NCBI GenBank assembly: GCA_009667805.1
Contig: CM019063.1
Location: 197,574,954 to 197,638,953, forward strand
DNA from: Leptobrachium leishanense
Lineage: Eukaryota; Chordata; Amphibia; Anura; Megophryidae
Reading direction: 5' to 3'
Length of the DNA: 64,000 nt
Shown: one piece after another, positions 54,126 to 64,000 of the stretch
Layout of the letters: each line of letters opens with the position of its first letter
How positions within the stretch are numbered: position 1 is the first letter of the stretch
Made by a program: the position numbers and the translations under genes
The notes under the pieces: model-generated
The model's database searches: none
What the model was told of the DNA's origin: nothing
Seen by the model: the letters and a program-made list of their open reading frames with translations, nothing else

Positions 54126-54888
54126 TATACCAGCATTCACCGTAGGGTCCCCGGAGTGCAGGGAAAACCTGTCGAAAACATGTCGAACACCTGTTGAAAA
54201 CCTGTCGAACACCCACCGAAATCCCACCCAAAAAACCCACCGTAACCGTCCCAAAAAACACGCCAAACACGTCAGAAAAAGCCGACGAGCTGTCGAACAC
54301 AGCGCAGACCAGCCGCTGGAAAAAGCCAACAACCTGACGAAAGGTATAAAAAACCAAAACAAAACAAAATGCTTTAAAGTGTCAAAATTGAAACGCTGTT
54401 AGCAAAATGACTACTGAATGAAAATAGCTGGAATTAACATAGAAGGTCTTATGAATGATAATAAAAAGGGCAGTTACAGAAAAAAGGAAAAAAAATTGCT
54501 AAAACCCCCCCCGAAGAATGCAGAAAACATCCTAAAAAAATCTATAAGTAAAGCAACTTTTTCCTGTGGATAAAAAGAATAAACGGTTTATTAGATCCTG
54601 GTTAAAACCAGGAACATTTTTAACATTGAAGCCTATGGGATTCGCCTGAATAAATCTGCCGAATGAAAACACCGAACAGCAGGGCATTTCGGCAACTTTT
54701 CAGTGATGTTCGGTGTTCTATGAATAGATGAACCATTGCTTCTCTATGAGGATTTCACTGCCTTCAAACAGGCACCATACTGGCTGGAAGTTCGACAAAA
54801 TTTGGTAAACTTTCTGCTGTCTGAATAGCCGAATGTCCCCGAAATGTCACCATTCAGGGAAATGATCGGCTCTCTCTGAATAACCCCT
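54126..54888 (+). mobile_element. Family A element, left end lost
   Basis: Starts inside the GCATTCACCGTAGGGTCCCC segment, continues through AAATCTATAAGTAAAGCAAC and TTGAAGCCTATGGGATTCGC and ends CTCTCTGAATAACCCCTT. Confidence 0.8.
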
Positions 54889-54949
54889 TATGTTTCTATG
54901 TTACGTTTCATCTTCTATGCTACTGATTTCCAGTGCCCTAGGTGAATAG

Positions 54950-55455
54950 AAACATAGAAACATAGAAACATAGAAAAATGTCGGCAGATAAGAACCTTTC
55001 GGCCCATCTAGTCTGCCCAATTACATGGATACTTTACCTGGATTTATCTTATGTTTAGGATAGCCTTATGCCTATCCCATGCTTGCTTAAATTCAATTAC
55101 TGTTTTGGCCTCTACCACTTCAACTGGAAGACTGTTCCATGTATCCACCACCCTCTCAGTAAAATAATGCTTTCTGATGTTACTTTTAAACCTTTGCCCC
55201 TCTAATCTAAGACTATGTCCTCTTGTTTTGCTATTTTGTTTCCTTTTAAATATACTCCCTTCCTCTACCTTGTGGATTCCCTTTACGTATTTAAATGTTT
55301 CTATCATATCTCCTCTGTCTCGTCTTTTTTCCAAGCTGTACATGTTAAGATCATTAAGCCTTTCCTGGTAACTTTTCTCCTTCAAGCCGTACACCATTTT
55401 AGTAGCCCTTCTCTGAACTCTCTCTAAGATGTCTATATCCTTCTGGAGATACGGT
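54950..55455 (-). pseudogene. CR1-like LINE, ORF2 C-terminus and 3' end
   Basis: Minus-strand frame of 117 codons (55397-55044) includes RGDMIETFKYVKGI, RGHSLRLEGQR, NIRKHYFTERVVDTWNSLP and FKQAWDRHK, the standard C-terminal domain of CR1/L2-type LINE proteins. The 3' tail is an (ACATAGAA)n microsatellite at 54952-54985. Confidence 0.9.
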
Positions 55456-56058
55456 CAATACAAACACACCGTGCAATAAAACCGATGTTCACCGAATGAA
55501 AGCTGCTTTTTCTACACCGCTAAGTAGAGTGCCAGTATTCCTCATTTTTAAAATATCTGCATTTTATAAGGTCACACTTGTAGATAAAGTAACAAGATAA
55601 CATTTTGTCCTCTTTATATTGCAGTTTACACACATTACCAACTTTTATCTACTCACAGTCATGAAAACCTTTGCACAATCAAATCAACTGATAATGGGTT
55701 AAGATAAGTGTACACTTCAGTCTCACCTGAGAATAGTTCTTCATTAGTCCAGAACCTCTTATGTTCCTCCAATGTCCATCCTGTCTCAGACGACTGTTTC
55801 TGTGATACTCTGCCCTAATTAATGCATTCAAGAGGGTTTTTTAACAAGTTAGCAAACTTCATGCTTTGTTTAACTGAATCTTTTGTGGTTTAAAGATTAA
55901 CACATGGGTAATGCAAACCAGCCTCAATAATCAGAGATCCTTTCATGGCAAGATCAGAAAAGTCACCTATATGAGTAACAAAATGTTGGCTCCTCTAAGT
56001 AAGTATCACAGGTGTACATTAAAAATGAAAGGTTTCACTACGCAAAAGATATATCACT
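55456..56058. other. No recognisable feature
   Basis: Apparently unique DNA; nothing supported. Confidence 0.35.
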
Positions 56059-56484
56059 TTAACCTCACTGAAGGTGTTCCCGATTGTTTCTCGTGGTTAA
56101 ATTTCCCGCTGAGAGCGGTAAGCCCGAGACACACTTGGGCCGGATACATTACCTCTCCCTGTGCTCCCTCGCATATCTCTGCAGTCTCCTCCGGAGATCG
56201 CAAACTCATACTTCCTGGATTCCTTCTTGCGAGGAGGGAACCAGGAAGTAATGAGGTCACGGTCGCCGGAGGAGACAGCTGGGAACATCGAGGGAGCGCA
56301 GGGAGTGGTGATGTATCCAGCGGCATCCCGAGTGTTGCTCAGGGTTACCGCTTCCAGCATAGGAGTTTAACCCCTAGCCACACTCGGGATGCCGCTAGGG
56401 GGGGGAAAAAAAAATAAAATAAAAAAAAATCGACCGCTTTGAGACAAGACATTTCTGAATAAATAGACCGCCAGGGGAGGTTAA
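56059..56484. mobile_element. TTAA-target MITE, 426 bp
   Basis: TTAA at 56059-56062 and 56481-56484, ends CCTCACTGAAGGT / complement of CCTCCCCTGGCGGT. The interior is a large imperfect palindrome (CTCCTCCGGAGATCG, GCCGGAGGAGACAGC, CCCGAGTGTTGC). Open frames here are by-products of GC-rich inverted sequence. Confidence 0.85.
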
Positions 56485-56574
56485 TATTATGTTTTATGAG
56501 AAGTGTGAACTTGTCTTTCGAATTTAAAACTACTCTAACAGCACTGTATCTATTGTCTGTGTGCCAGATTACAT

Positions 56575-57190
56575 TCTTCACGGTAAAATGGGGATACTAA
56601 TGGGGAAAAGCTGCGCCTGCAAGTGTCTCCATTTTAGCGTGAGATTCTGGGACAGGTGCTACTTCAGCACCTTGCCCCAGAACTTAGTGCTACTCTCCGT
56701 GATACTTGCAGTAGCGCTTCAGCGCTGTTGCGAGTATCGCCTCCTGCAGTGCATAGGACTCCATGGAGGGATGTGCTGCTGGGCTCCGAGCCCTGCGCAA
56801 CACCATGGAGTGATCTCAGAGGGCGACTGGGGATTATTTGTTCCCAATCACACTCTGCTCCCAGCTGCAAGAAGCAGTGGATCGGGGCGCCGATCTCGCC
56901 GTGGGATGAGAGGTGTGTTTATTGACGGAGTTTTTAGCTGGTACAAAATGATTCTGCAAAAGGGGAATCATTTAGCACCAGCTTTTAGGACTAAAAATTC
57001 ATTTAGTCCATCCCTTTAATAATTAGCGCTGGGACTTTGTAATACCTTACTTATACTACCGCTAATTACTGATTGCGCTCACCATGTTAAGTATAGGATG
57101 TGCAAAGAACAGTAAGCTTGCACAAGCTAGCGCAATCACTGATGCGCTAACAAATTTTTACCCTGTTTAGCATTTAGGAAGGCATTATGG
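56575..57190 (+). mobile_element. Family U element (copy 4)
   Basis: Contains GGACTCCATGGAGGGATGTG, GAAGCAGTGGATCGGGG, GTGGGATGAGAGGTG. Outer ends are degraded. Confidence 0.75.
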
Positions 57191-57322
57191 GGGGACATGC
57201 ATTAAAGTCACTTATCCTGACATTAACGCTTGCATATCCAAACGCTACAGCCCTCTATTATTTCCGATTTTCTTGCCACTGCGTTTTAGCTTAGTTTAGG
57301 TTTGGCTAACGTGGTCCATTAA

Positions 57323-57749
57323 GGCTAGGGTCAGACGAAAGCATTTTTCCCCGCGAATGTGAAAATGTGCGTCCGAACGCATTGACGTATTTTTTCACGG
57401 AATGCGCAAAAACGGTCAGACGACGCGCATTTTCGGGCGTGATTTTGTACGGATCGTCAATAAAACTCTTTTTGCGTCTGGACGTTATGTAGGCTGGACA
57501 TTAGCAGTGTCTGACATCTCCTAATCTCGCAAACACGCCGCTATGCCGCAGCTGCGCACTGAGTACGTCAGTACTAGCGGTTCAGCGTTCTCAGAAAAAT
57601 GCGTTCAAATTCCACTTGCGTTGCACGGTCGGACTTTTGTGCGGCCGTACATCGTATATTGTCCGTCATTGCCCGTCATCTGCTGCTAGTGCGGCCGTAA
57701 TTATGTGCGCCAGAACGCACGTTAAAAGTGCGCTGGTCTGACCCCAGCC
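57323..57749 (+). mobile_element. CpG-rich MITE, family G (copy 3), 427 bp, TAA duplication
   Basis: Ends GGCTAGGGTCAGACG / complement of GGCTGGGGTCAGACC; TAA at 57320-57322 and 57750-57752. Confidence 0.93.
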
Positions 57750-58430
57750 TAAGTCATAAATGTTGCAGAGAAACATTTAAAAAATTCTCAACTCATCTGC
57801 AAAAGAAATGAAGAGTTTCAATTGTGCAATACACAGAATTAAAAGTGCCCTCAGTATCGTGAAATATTTTACAGTATGATAAATATGTATAATATTTTTT
57901 CAGTCTTTTTATCTAGCTTTTTTTGGAGATGATTTCAGAAAGAAAAAAAACTATGGCAATTAGAAACAACAATATTCTATCACGGTTATACAGTATGTAT
58001 ATAGGTAATTAAAAGGGCCGAAAATAGGTTATGCTTGGAATTGTTTTCTTTTTTTAATGAGATTCTTTATTACATTAAGCAAAGTTACAATACGGTAGAA
58101 TAAACTGAGAAGTATAAAGCAATGAACAAAATTGCATTCATAATACTATCAAACAGTGCACAGTTTAGTAAAGCACTTGCTCTGTTGTTCTTGATTTTGT
58201 TTGGTTTTGAGCAATCGACTTTTCTGCCAGGTTGTAACGCTACAGACAGTTGAACCATCAGCAGGGGCATAATGTACGCAGTTCGTTTTATTATGGTATG
58301 TGCACATTGCACAATGAATTAATTACAAATGCATGTTTTGAAAATTCAACAAAAAATACATATTCTTACTTAGCAATAATCTAGTGTTTATTCATGCCCT
58401 ATATCTTGATCCAGATATGGACCACCTATA
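57750..58430. other. No recognisable feature
   Basis: AT-rich DNA between two inverted G copies. The 3' half may be upstream Penelope-like sequence, but no motif is clear. Confidence 0.35.
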
Positions 58431-58454
58431 AAGTATAGTCAGAGTCCTAAATAG

Positions 58455-58676
58455 GTGACATGTAGGCCCAAATCACTTAGCAATTCAATCTATACACATA
58501 TGTGTGGGCTAGTCTATGTGGGTGAAACTACCAGAAAAATCAAAGATAGGATCACACAGCATAAGTCAACAAATAAAGCAAAAATAAAAACAGATTTGCC
58601 GATTCCAGAATATTTTATCAAAGAAAATCACTCTCTCAGCTCAGATTTCAGGTCATAGATCATGTGGCACCATTAA
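58455..58676 (+). pseudogene. Penelope-like element, GIY-YIG endonuclease fragment
   Basis: Frame reading CGLVYVGETTRKIKDRITQH followed by PEYFIKENHSL matches the C-terminal GIY-YIG nuclease of Penelope-like retroelements (GLVYVG is the GIY-YIG signature, Arg in RITQH the conserved arginine position). The reverse transcriptase upstream is missing. The fragment is cut by a family G MITE and resumes at 59107. Confidence 0.85.
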
Positions 58677-59103
58677 GGCTGGGGTCAGACCAGCGCACTT
58701 TTAACGTGCGTTCTGGCGCACATAATTACGGCCGCACTAGCAGCAGATGACGGGCAATGACGGCCACTATACGATGTACGGCCGCACAAACGTCCGGCCG
58801 TGCAACGCAAGTGGAATTTGAACGCATTTTTCTGAGAACGCTGAACCGCTAGTACGGACGTACTGAGTGCGCAGCTGCGGCATAGCAGCGTGTTTGCGTG
58901 ATTAGGAGATGTCAGACACTGCTAATGTCCAGCCAACATAACGTCCAGACGCAAAAAGAGTTTTATTGACGATCCGTACAAAATCACGCCCGAAAATGCG
59001 CGTCGTCTGACCGTTTTTGCGCATTCCGTGAAAAAATACGTCAATGCGTTCGGACGCACTTTTTCACGTTCGCGGGGAAAAATGCTTTCGTCTGACCCTA
59101 GCC
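58677..59103 (-). mobile_element. CpG-rich MITE, family G (copy 4), 427 bp, TAA duplication
   Basis: Inserted in the Penelope-like fragment; TAA at 58674-58676 and 59104-59106. By eye about 97 percent identical to the 57.3 kb copy in inverted orientation. Confidence 0.94.
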
Positions 59104-59106
59104 TAA

Positions 59107-59550
59107 GACGGGGGGGGGGATCATGCAGCTTTACTTAAAACTAAAGAAAAAGTGTGGATTTTTAAGATAGAAACATATTGTGGCCACGAGGTCTTAATAA
59201 AGAGTCTAGTTTAGAAATGTCTAATTGATTGTGTCTAGTTTATAACAATGTATTTTTAAGAGTCCCCCTATGTTTAACAGTGTAAGAGTATTGCTGTATA
59301 CAGATTGACTGAGGTCTGATAAGTAAGGGGTTAATAGTAGCTATTCCATCTGTTGAATGAGGTTGTTCAGGTTTTTATAATTGTTCGTTAATTGATTGCT
59401 TGCACATAAGAAGTCTATGGGATTGGATGGAGTAGGCATGACTAAGGCACTACGCCGAAACGTCGCTTGAATCCAGTACCCCTGTGGCCACTCCACAATA
59501 AATATTTTTATATGGTCAAGCTCTTGGTGTGGTCTGCTGATTTTTGGTAT
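59107..59550 (+). pseudogene. Penelope-like element, C-terminal codons and 3' tail
   Basis: KTKEKVWIFKIETYCG (about 59140-59190) corresponds to the REAFWI-type end of Penelope-like proteins, followed by a stop. The 3' region contains ATGACTAAGGCACTACGCCG followed by AAACGTCG, a degenerate hammerhead-like core, and AATAAATATTTTTATATGGT near the end. Confidence 0.7.
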
Positions 59551-59614
59551 ATACACAGATCTCTGTATTGGGTAAAAATGCTTTGAGAGCAATGATTGAA
59601 TGATACATACAGTA

Positions 59615-60140
59615 GATACTCGAGTATAACGCCACCCGAATATAACGCGATGGATAGAGATTTATTATGGAAATGAGAGAATATTCAAGACTCGAATATA
59701 ACGCGAGGAGCAAAATTATAAAAGTATACTGTACTGGGAAACCATTAAAATCCTTCCAGGTTTTCTTAACACAGTCAGGCTCCCCCTCAGGCCAGGGTGC
59801 TCTGCTCTAGAATGATTGTAGTTGTTACTAAATATGAAGTCGTTGGCCACCCGTCTTCTTACTTGCGATAAGATGTCCGGCGGAGCGAGATGACCAACAC
59901 AGTGAATCATTCACCAATAGCCAGCACGCAGGGAGGTGTTGTTTTCTGACCTCCTACTCCAGCAAGCAGGCTCATCCACCACATCATCCGCCGATAGTCA
60001 GGGAGACTTGGGATCCATGAGCAAGTCAAGTTTTTATTTCTTTTTCTTACACGCCATGCAGATGTCTCGTATATATCGCGACCCCCTCCAATTTTAAGGT
60101 AAATTTTTCTCACCAAAATCTAGCGGTATACTCGAGTATC
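59615..60140. mobile_element. MITE with palindromic TACTCGAGTA ends, 526 bp
   Basis: Ends GATACTCGAGTATAACGCC and complement TATACTCGAGTATC; the left repeat also recurs internally (GACTCGAATATAACGCG). Resembles widespread mariner-type MITEs with TACTCGAGTATAA ends. Confidence 0.75.
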
Positions 60141-61009
60141 TTCGATGGGTTGATGAGGGCAAAATCTAGATAATGATTAACTTATGTGACTTTTTAAGAC
60201 TGATCAGTTCTCACTTCTGCATAATGCCTTTGAAAAATAAGTTTGTCATAATAACTGCATGTTCTATAATTCATTGGTGTTAATTTATACAGCCAAAACC
60301 AAGGATATTGACCAAATAAATATTTGCCATTTACCATGGGCCGTTCAAATGCAAAGGTAACTAAGAAGTTTTTTAAGAACTTATGAAAGTTTATTTTTGT
60401 CACAACGTCTTCCAAATTGAATTCACCTTTCAGTACACATACATTAGTCCTTTGGTCATTTTTAGTTTCAGAAAACGGATTTAAGGGCTTTTAAAGTTCT
60501 TTTCTAATGATGATGCAAAAATGGCAGATTGCTAGGTATGCATCACAAGACTTAGCACCTCTTACATAATCAAATTATTCTATGTCACTCTATATGGAAC
60601 TTGTAACCCTCTGCACATATTCAAAACTCTTTAAACAGAACATTGCAGCATTGTATTCATACATTGGGCAACTGGGCTTAGACCTAGGCCAGCACATTTG
60701 AGGGGGCAACATTTTTATCTTTATATACTTTTAGAGATGTGTAGGTTTGTAAGAGAGCTGCAAATAAAAATGGAAAAAATCATAGCAACGAGTCTGTAAG
60801 CTAAAATAATAGTTAAAGGGCAGTTGTATAAATGAAATGCTTGGCATAAAAGAACTCAATAGGTTGTGAATATTTGTCTTAATTCATGTACATACTTATT
60901 TGATACTGGGTTAGGTGTCAGCAGAATATGTGCTGCCTAGGGCAGCACTGGAACATTGCTTTTAATATAACCTCACATGTAGAAATAACATTATATATAT
61001 ATTTATCTA
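60141..61009. other. No recognisable feature
   Basis: AT-rich, apparently unique DNA. Confidence 0.4.
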
Positions 61010-61014
61010 TATAG

Positions 61015-61160
61015 TGTGTGTATTCAAAAGGTATACGGACTCCTTCATTTTTCTAATTTTTTGCAGCCTAGTGACACAATTTTTAAATTATTATTTTTTT
61101 CACATCAATTTAACCTCAATATCCCATAATGATTTTTTTACAAACTGAGTATAAAGAAAA
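61015..61160. mobile_element. Solo Tc1-like terminal repeat
   Basis: GTGTATTCAAAAGGTATACG, TTTTTTGCAGCCTAGTGAC and CAATATCCCATAATGA are the landmarks of the same Tc1-like end as at 6405-6590. Confidence 0.55.
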
Positions 61161-61166
61161 ATATTT

Positions 61167-61850
61167 GGGCTCTATCGCCTCCTCAATGCTAGGACTCACA
61201 TAAATGAGCATTAGCGCTAGGTTAATTGAGGTGATAGCGATCGGGAGGTGACATGGGTGTAATGCTAACAGGTTAAAAAACCCATTACCGAATCGGTATT
61301 AGCACTTTTTAGCACCAGCTTACTGTACTTTGTGCTCTCTATGATTAACATGGGGAACGAAAAGTGTAAGCAGAGAGTAATTGGCGTTAGGATCACAAAG
61401 TCCTAACGCCAATTACAAACAGCTGTCGCTTACTAAAAAAGTTTGCTACAGCTTAGAGGTGCTACTAACTGATTCTGCTTCTGCAGAATCAGCAGCAGCT
61501 GAAAATCCCCCCAAAAAATAAAATACTTGCTTTTCATCCCATGGTGAGAACGGCGGGCCAATTCGCCACTTCTGGGAGCAGAGTGAGACTGGGGACAAAA
61601 AGTCCTCAGTCTCCCTCCGTGATCACTCCTGTCAAGATCATGTCAGTCATGTGACCTGATGGAGATGGATGGAAGAGATGCTCAAGACGAGTATCCTGGA
61701 GCCTAGCAGCCAGCCACTAAGGGGCAGATTGCTGGACTCAGCACCTGCCCTGTAATCTACAGGTAAGACAGGGAATGCTAAGGGGAAATTAGCGAATGCA
61801 AATTTTTCCCCTTAGCTTCCCCGTTTTAGCTACCAGCACGTGAGAGTGTT
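61167..61850 (-). mobile_element. Family U element (copy 5), reverse orientation
   Basis: TTGGGCTCTATCGCC at the left; CATCCCATGGTGAGAACGG, GGAGCAGAGTGAGACTGGGG and CCTTAGCTTCCCCGTTTTAG are complements of landmarks in the other U copies. Hairpin TTGGCGTTAGGA with its complement at 61381-61413. Confidence 0.75.
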
Positions 61851-64000
61851 CTATGAGTCCAGGCCTACCACAAGAATAAGGGGTAAATGACACATAAAAA
61901 AGGATGATGGCGGCAGGTTACAAAAGAAATAGGCGACTGGAATAATCAACACCATAAAGTTTTATTTTTTAACTATAAACAAAAAACAACAAATATTTAT
62001 TTTCTTGTTTTCACCAGATATTTGCTATTATTATGAAAAATAATGTTAATAGTATAACAATTTAGACAACACTATCCGCATTTTAAATTCATTTTGGAAA
62101 TATGTTATATTTGTAAATAATGTGACACTACACTGAACTCAGTCACAAAATACCTATGAGAAGAAACAGACTGGTAATGGGGGTTTTAGACAGTAACCTC
62201 TGTTGTTTGGCAAAGCTGCAAATGGCAAAAATCTGTTGTTACAATCGCAAAATGTTCGGTGTTTCACAAAAGGGGTAACAGTACCAGGAGAAGATTCATT
62301 GATGAAGCATCTCCTGGAATGATTTGAGTTTAACCTTTTTGGAACCGGAAAGTATGACAGGTGCAACAATGTTGGTTTTCTCTTGTGTTTGTAACTATAC
62401 AAAACAACATTGGTTACTGTCTGAATAACCTCCAATAAATTATTTTACGGTAAAGAGTTTTTTTTTTACATGTACAAATACTGTGGATCAGGAGGCAATG
62501 GTTTGGATTAAAATACAATATATATATATTATTAACAGCTAGGAGGTAGATTTGGAGATTTAAAAGATAAAATTATTTTACTAAAGTGTAGACATTTTTT
62601 AGAGTTGACTTAATGTCTAAAGAGCTTTAAAGCACATAGATATTGATATATTTATTTTAAAAATACATCATTCTTTCAGATATGTATTTATTCTTCATTA
62701 GGAACCTTTGTTTAAAAACTGGCTTAACATGATATTATTCATTACAAGATCATATCATACTAAGATCTTTTCTGATCTGAGCAATACAAAATATCAGTGT
62801 TCCTTTGGTCAAGGCTGATTAGCTCTGTTTTACCTGTTTTCTTGCTCTGAATATGTTCTTTCTTACCTGCCACGCTTCAGTGATCTTCATTAAATTTCTT
62901 AGGCCAAAGGAATATGTTTGACATGCAAGGAAGAATAAGTAGGATACGTCTAGCTCTGGGGAAGCTTCAGGACAGGACTTCTGGGATCTCTCTACAATTT
63001 ACATCTCCAATGTGCAACCACAGATTACCCAAAGTATGCAATACCCAGAAGATGGCTATACATGTACATATTTTTATTGGCACAGTCCATACAAAATATT
63101 AAATGTTATTATACATATAAAACAGGTCAACACGGCCGCATCGTTGGGGTGGTGCCCCCTGCTTTTGAATGTGTTACCAAATATTTTTACACTAGCTAGA
63201 TGGTTTATTCCATCTACCTCACTCAGGTTATCCCTTGAAATGATTTATTGTATATCCAGTAGAAGGAGAATATATTTTTGGAGTGTATGTGGTGTCTGCT
63301 CCAATCAAGGATTGTTATATATTGTGGATTAGTGTATTCCTGGCTTCAGTTCGTGGCTATCATACCTGGACTGGCAAAAGAGTATTCCAATGTCAGTGGA
63401 TAGGTATCCATGACTATTGATTTTTATTGTTATATGTTTGTATTTTTATTATTACTTTCAATAAAATTTATGTTTTATGACATCTGACCCCAGAGACATT
63501 TGCGTGTACCCTACCAACTTAAGTAGGGATTGATTGCTCATTGTTTTTTTAGGATTGAATCCCGAGTGTGTCTCTGTACTCCAAGTGCGGAGTCCACAGA
63601 AACATCTCCAAGACTGAATTTCCAGTTTGCTTGTATAGTAATCAGATCATGTTTGAAGGCAGAGGGGAATATGCCAAAGGTTAGAGAGAGAGAGGTTGAA
63701 AAAATTAGTCAAAGGAGTGACATAAGCTTATGAGACCGAATGAATAAGGTGTTAGGGGATGGCGTCAATAGGGCAAGTAGTAAGACAGGAGAAAAGGAGA
63801 AGTGCAGAAACGTACTCTTCCGAGACTGGTTGAAAAGAAAGAACAGGTAGAGGATGAGGCAGGGAAAAGGGTTGAATGGCTAGGGGTGGAAGGCAGTGAA
63901 GAGTTTTTTTAGTCTGAGGTAGTTATTATTTTCAGTGAAATAGTCAGCAAAGCTGACAGCAGTGAAGTTGCTAGAGGAATGTGTGGAAACGGGATGAAAT
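61851..64000. other. No supported gene or element
   Basis: About 2.1 kb of mostly AT-rich DNA with a (TA)n run near 62517-62530. A 93-codon minus frame at 62154-62435 has no recognisable motif. The last 300 bp may be L2-like on the minus strand (NFTAVSFADYFTE-like translation), but this is too weak to call. Confidence 0.35.

Noticed and set aside
55911..56417. A 168-codon plus-strand frame
   Set aside because: Most of it lies in the palindromic interior of a TTAA MITE and also runs into flanking DNA; opposite-strand frames are equally open.
62154..62435. 93-codon minus-strand frame
   Set aside because: No motif recognised and no flanking support.

Overview
This is vertebrate nuclear DNA, most likely from an anuran amphibian. 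The basis is three intact one-exon class II olfactory receptor genes embedded in a very dense mix of Tc1/mariner, hAT, TTAA-target (piggyBac-like) and 3-bp-target elements, together with L2/CR1, L1-type and Penelope-like retroelements. The species cannot be named from the sequence. There are no operons, CRISPR arrays or prokaryotic signals.

Host genes. The only convincing host protein genes are olfactory receptors at 18275-19213 (+), 27906-28874 (-) and 46281-47237 (-). All three keep seven membrane segments, the MAxDRxxAIC motif, KAFSTCxSH and PxLNPIIY. They look like members of one clade (OR6/OR11-like), so the window is a stretch of an olfactory receptor cluster. Nothing else looks like host coding sequence.

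Layout. 1-4370: AT-rich DNA, then a large composite element holding several minisatellites. 4526-8197: two near full-length Tc1-like elements. 9590-11295: two copies of an element family here called A (ends CAGGGTTATTC). 11531-14976: two decayed Tc1 elements, one split by a hAT MITE. 15410-17848: a hAT MITE, an A copy and a CpG-rich element. 18275-19213: first receptor. 19429-25317: L2 remains, hAT with a 15-bp minisatellite, Penelope-like tails and a 49-bp satellite. 25332-27778: a 2.4 kb foldback. 27906-28874: second receptor, followed by a complete hammerhead ribozyme motif at 29317-29364. 29469-35002: nested MITEs. 35330-38545: an L2 split by a 2.85 kb hAT with a long palindrome and three minisatellites. 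39192-41520: a MITE split by an ORF1-only L1-type element. 41697-45647: MITEs, including a TTAA element carrying a chain of perfect hairpins. 46281-47237: third receptor. 47487-64000: more nested MITEs, CR1-like and Penelope-like remains, then 2 kb without recognisable content.

Most notable: (1) a minus-strand sequence that folds completely into a type I hammerhead ribozyme, plus degenerate versions in other Penelope-like tails; (2) three copies of a TTAA element with serial hairpins whose stems differ by paired, compensating substitutions; (3) an ORF1-only L1-like insertion with an intact 372-residue ORF and a 17-bp target duplication; (4) a long foldback flanked by a 14-bp direct repeat; (5) nested insertions that can be dated relative to one another from empty sites in sister copies. 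Family names A, B, G, P, U and W are labels used here only.
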